A stretch of DNA of 64,000 nt from Nocardia grenadensis NBRC 108939. Lineage in GTDB: Bacteria > Actinomycetota > Actinomycetes > Mycobacteriales > Mycobacteriaceae. Below the pieces are notes generated by a model that made no database searches, was not told the origin of the DNA, and saw only the letters and a program-made list of their open reading frames with translations. Position numbers and translations under genes: made by a program. Positions 63,239-64,000 of this stretch are shown here, piece after piece. The stretch is taken from NCBI RefSeq assembly GCF_001613445.1, contig NZ_BDCJ01000009.1, positions 479,403 through 543,402 on the forward strand, in the 5' to 3' direction. The number at the start of each line of letters is the position of its first letter. The stretch's first letter is position 1.

Positions 63239-63796
63239 TCACTTAGGCGCGGGAATACGCAGGTAGTTGTAGACCGTCTGGCGGGTGATGCCGAACTCGG
63301 CTGCGAGCACTGACTTCGATTCACCGGCCTCGACCCGGGCACGCAGCTGGCCGATCTGGTCGGCAGTGAGCGCCGGCGCGCGGCCGGTGTAGGCGCCGCG
63401 GGCTTTGGCGGCGGCGATGCCTTCGCGTTGGCGTTCCAAGATGAGGGCGCGTTCGAATTCGGCGAAGGCGCCCATCACCGACAGGAGCAGGTTGGCCATG
63501 GGGGAGTCTTCGTCGGTGAAGGTCAGCGCTTCCTTGACGAATATCACCTTCACACCCTTGCCGGTGAGGGTGCGGACGAGTTGGCGGAGGTCGTCGAGGT
63601 TGCGGGCGAAGCGGTCCATGGAGTGCACGATGACTTCGTCGCCTTCGCGGACGAACGCGAGCAGCTCGTCGAGCTTGGGCCGGCTGGTGTCCTTTCCGGA
63701 GGCTTTGTCGGTGAAGGTCTTCTCGACCTCGATGCCGTCGAGCTGTCGGACGGTGTTCTGGTCGAGCGTGCTCACCCGGATATAGCCGACCTGCAT
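63239..63796 (-). CDS. Serine recombinase (resolvase/invertase family)
   Basis: 185 residues from ATG 63796; the frame is open to 63862 but homology starts at MQVGYIRVSTLDQN, which holds the catalytic Ser. VHSMDRFARNLDDLRQLV carries the conserved Arg residues, and the C-terminal HTH is ESKSVLAAEFGITRQTVYNYL. It is the size of Tn3-type resolvases. No Tn3 transposase is in the window, so it may be a remnant of a larger element to the right. A palindromic site lies just upstream. Confidence 0.92.
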   Translation of the reverse strand: MQVGYIRVSTLDQNTVRQLDGIEVEKTFTDKASGKDTSRPKLDELLAFVREGDEVIVHSMDRFARNLDDLRQLVRTLTGKGVKVIFVKEALTFTDEDSPMANLLLSVMGAFAEFERALILERQREGIAAAKARGAYTGRAPALTADQIGQLRARVEAGESKSVLAAEFGITRQTVYNYLRIPAPK

Positions 63797-63817
63797 CCCG
63801 AAATCCCTTCCCGCAGT

Positions 63818-63862
63818 CAAGTTGTCAACTTGGACTATATGAACCCAGTAGACAACTGTCAA
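63818..63862. promoter_or_regulatory. Palindromic site beside the recombinase gene, possible res/operator
   Basis: CAAGTTG-T-CAACTTG (63818-63832) is a perfect 15-base palindrome. GACAACT (63851-63857) inverts its AGTTGTC core 26 bases further on. Spaced inverted sites just upstream of the gene resemble resolvase binding sites, which double as the promoter. Confidence 0.55.
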
Positions 63863-64000
63863 TTAACGCAGTGGGGGATTCTATTTTGACGCAAGTCGTC
63901 TCGGCGGCTGCCGTCTATTTAGACTCTACCCCATTTGGGCACATCCGCGTGAGTGGCGAGAAGCGGTGCACAACCCGAAGCACTGATTTCAAAGATTCCG
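63863..64000. other. Right edge, no gene seen
   Basis: Less GC-rich than average, no coding pattern. It may belong to the res region or to a gene beyond the window. Confidence 0.4.

Overview
The window is very GC-rich, with GTG and TTG starts beside strong AGGAGG-type ribosome sites, many overlapping ATGA/GTGA gene junctions and many paralogous LLM-class flavin oxidoreductases, TetR regulators and fatty-acid enzymes. This points to a mycolic-acid actinomycete, most likely Nocardia or a close relative. The genus is inferred from gene content; no rRNA or tRNA is present to confirm it.

Layout. 1-5.7 kb: an edge-truncated molybdopterin oxidoreductase without the usual N-terminal Fe-S cysteines, two small membrane proteins, a truncated bicupin and an acyl-CoA dehydrogenase facing an XRE-TetR fusion regulator. 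6.7-21.1 kb: a probable organosulfur scavenging region. A rightward chain of eight overlapping or abutting genes (peptide-type ABC importer, fused double ATPase, three LLM monooxygenases) and a leftward chain (SsuABC-type importer plus a fourth LLM monooxygenase) flank a MarR regulator. 21-30 kb: a frameshifted PhoD phosphatase, a stand-alone LigD-type polymerase domain, a membrane glycosyltransferase, a holin-X/DUF3618/DUF4235 stress-envelope trio and a sulfatase. 30-33 kb: TetR divergent from alkB and two rubredoxin genes (alkane hydroxylation). 34-42 kb: SnoaL-like proteins, a FadD-type ligase, an F420-type LLM enzyme, a paired Cache sensor and FadR regulator, and a pyruvate-oxidase-like enzyme. 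42-54 kb: cytochrome c oxidase subunit I, a 1090-residue kinase/ATPase/LuxR protein, a PIG-L/CBM9 protein, regulators and decayed fragments.

54.3-64 kb is a mobile region. An IS30-family element (54361-60526) is split by a 4.9-kb IS21-type transposon (55300-60201). The transposon has inverted ends, a 6-bp target duplication and istA/istB, and it carries an MFS exporter with a divergent TetR as cargo. A third end-like sequence lies just beyond istB, which suggests how a basic IS could have captured the cargo. Next to it is a two-gene unit: a small EACC1-like protein translationally coupled to a caspase-like protease with a tandem TPR array. The array is broken by a 9-base G/C run where sister repeats have 7. 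This looks like a conflict or programmed-cell-death system that could switch by slippage. A serine recombinase with a nearby palindromic site closes the window.

Several genes carry simple indels (PhoD, a MerR regulator, an alcohol dehydrogenase, the IS30 transposase, the caspase-TPR gene). Some look like true decay; those in homopolymers could be assembly errors.
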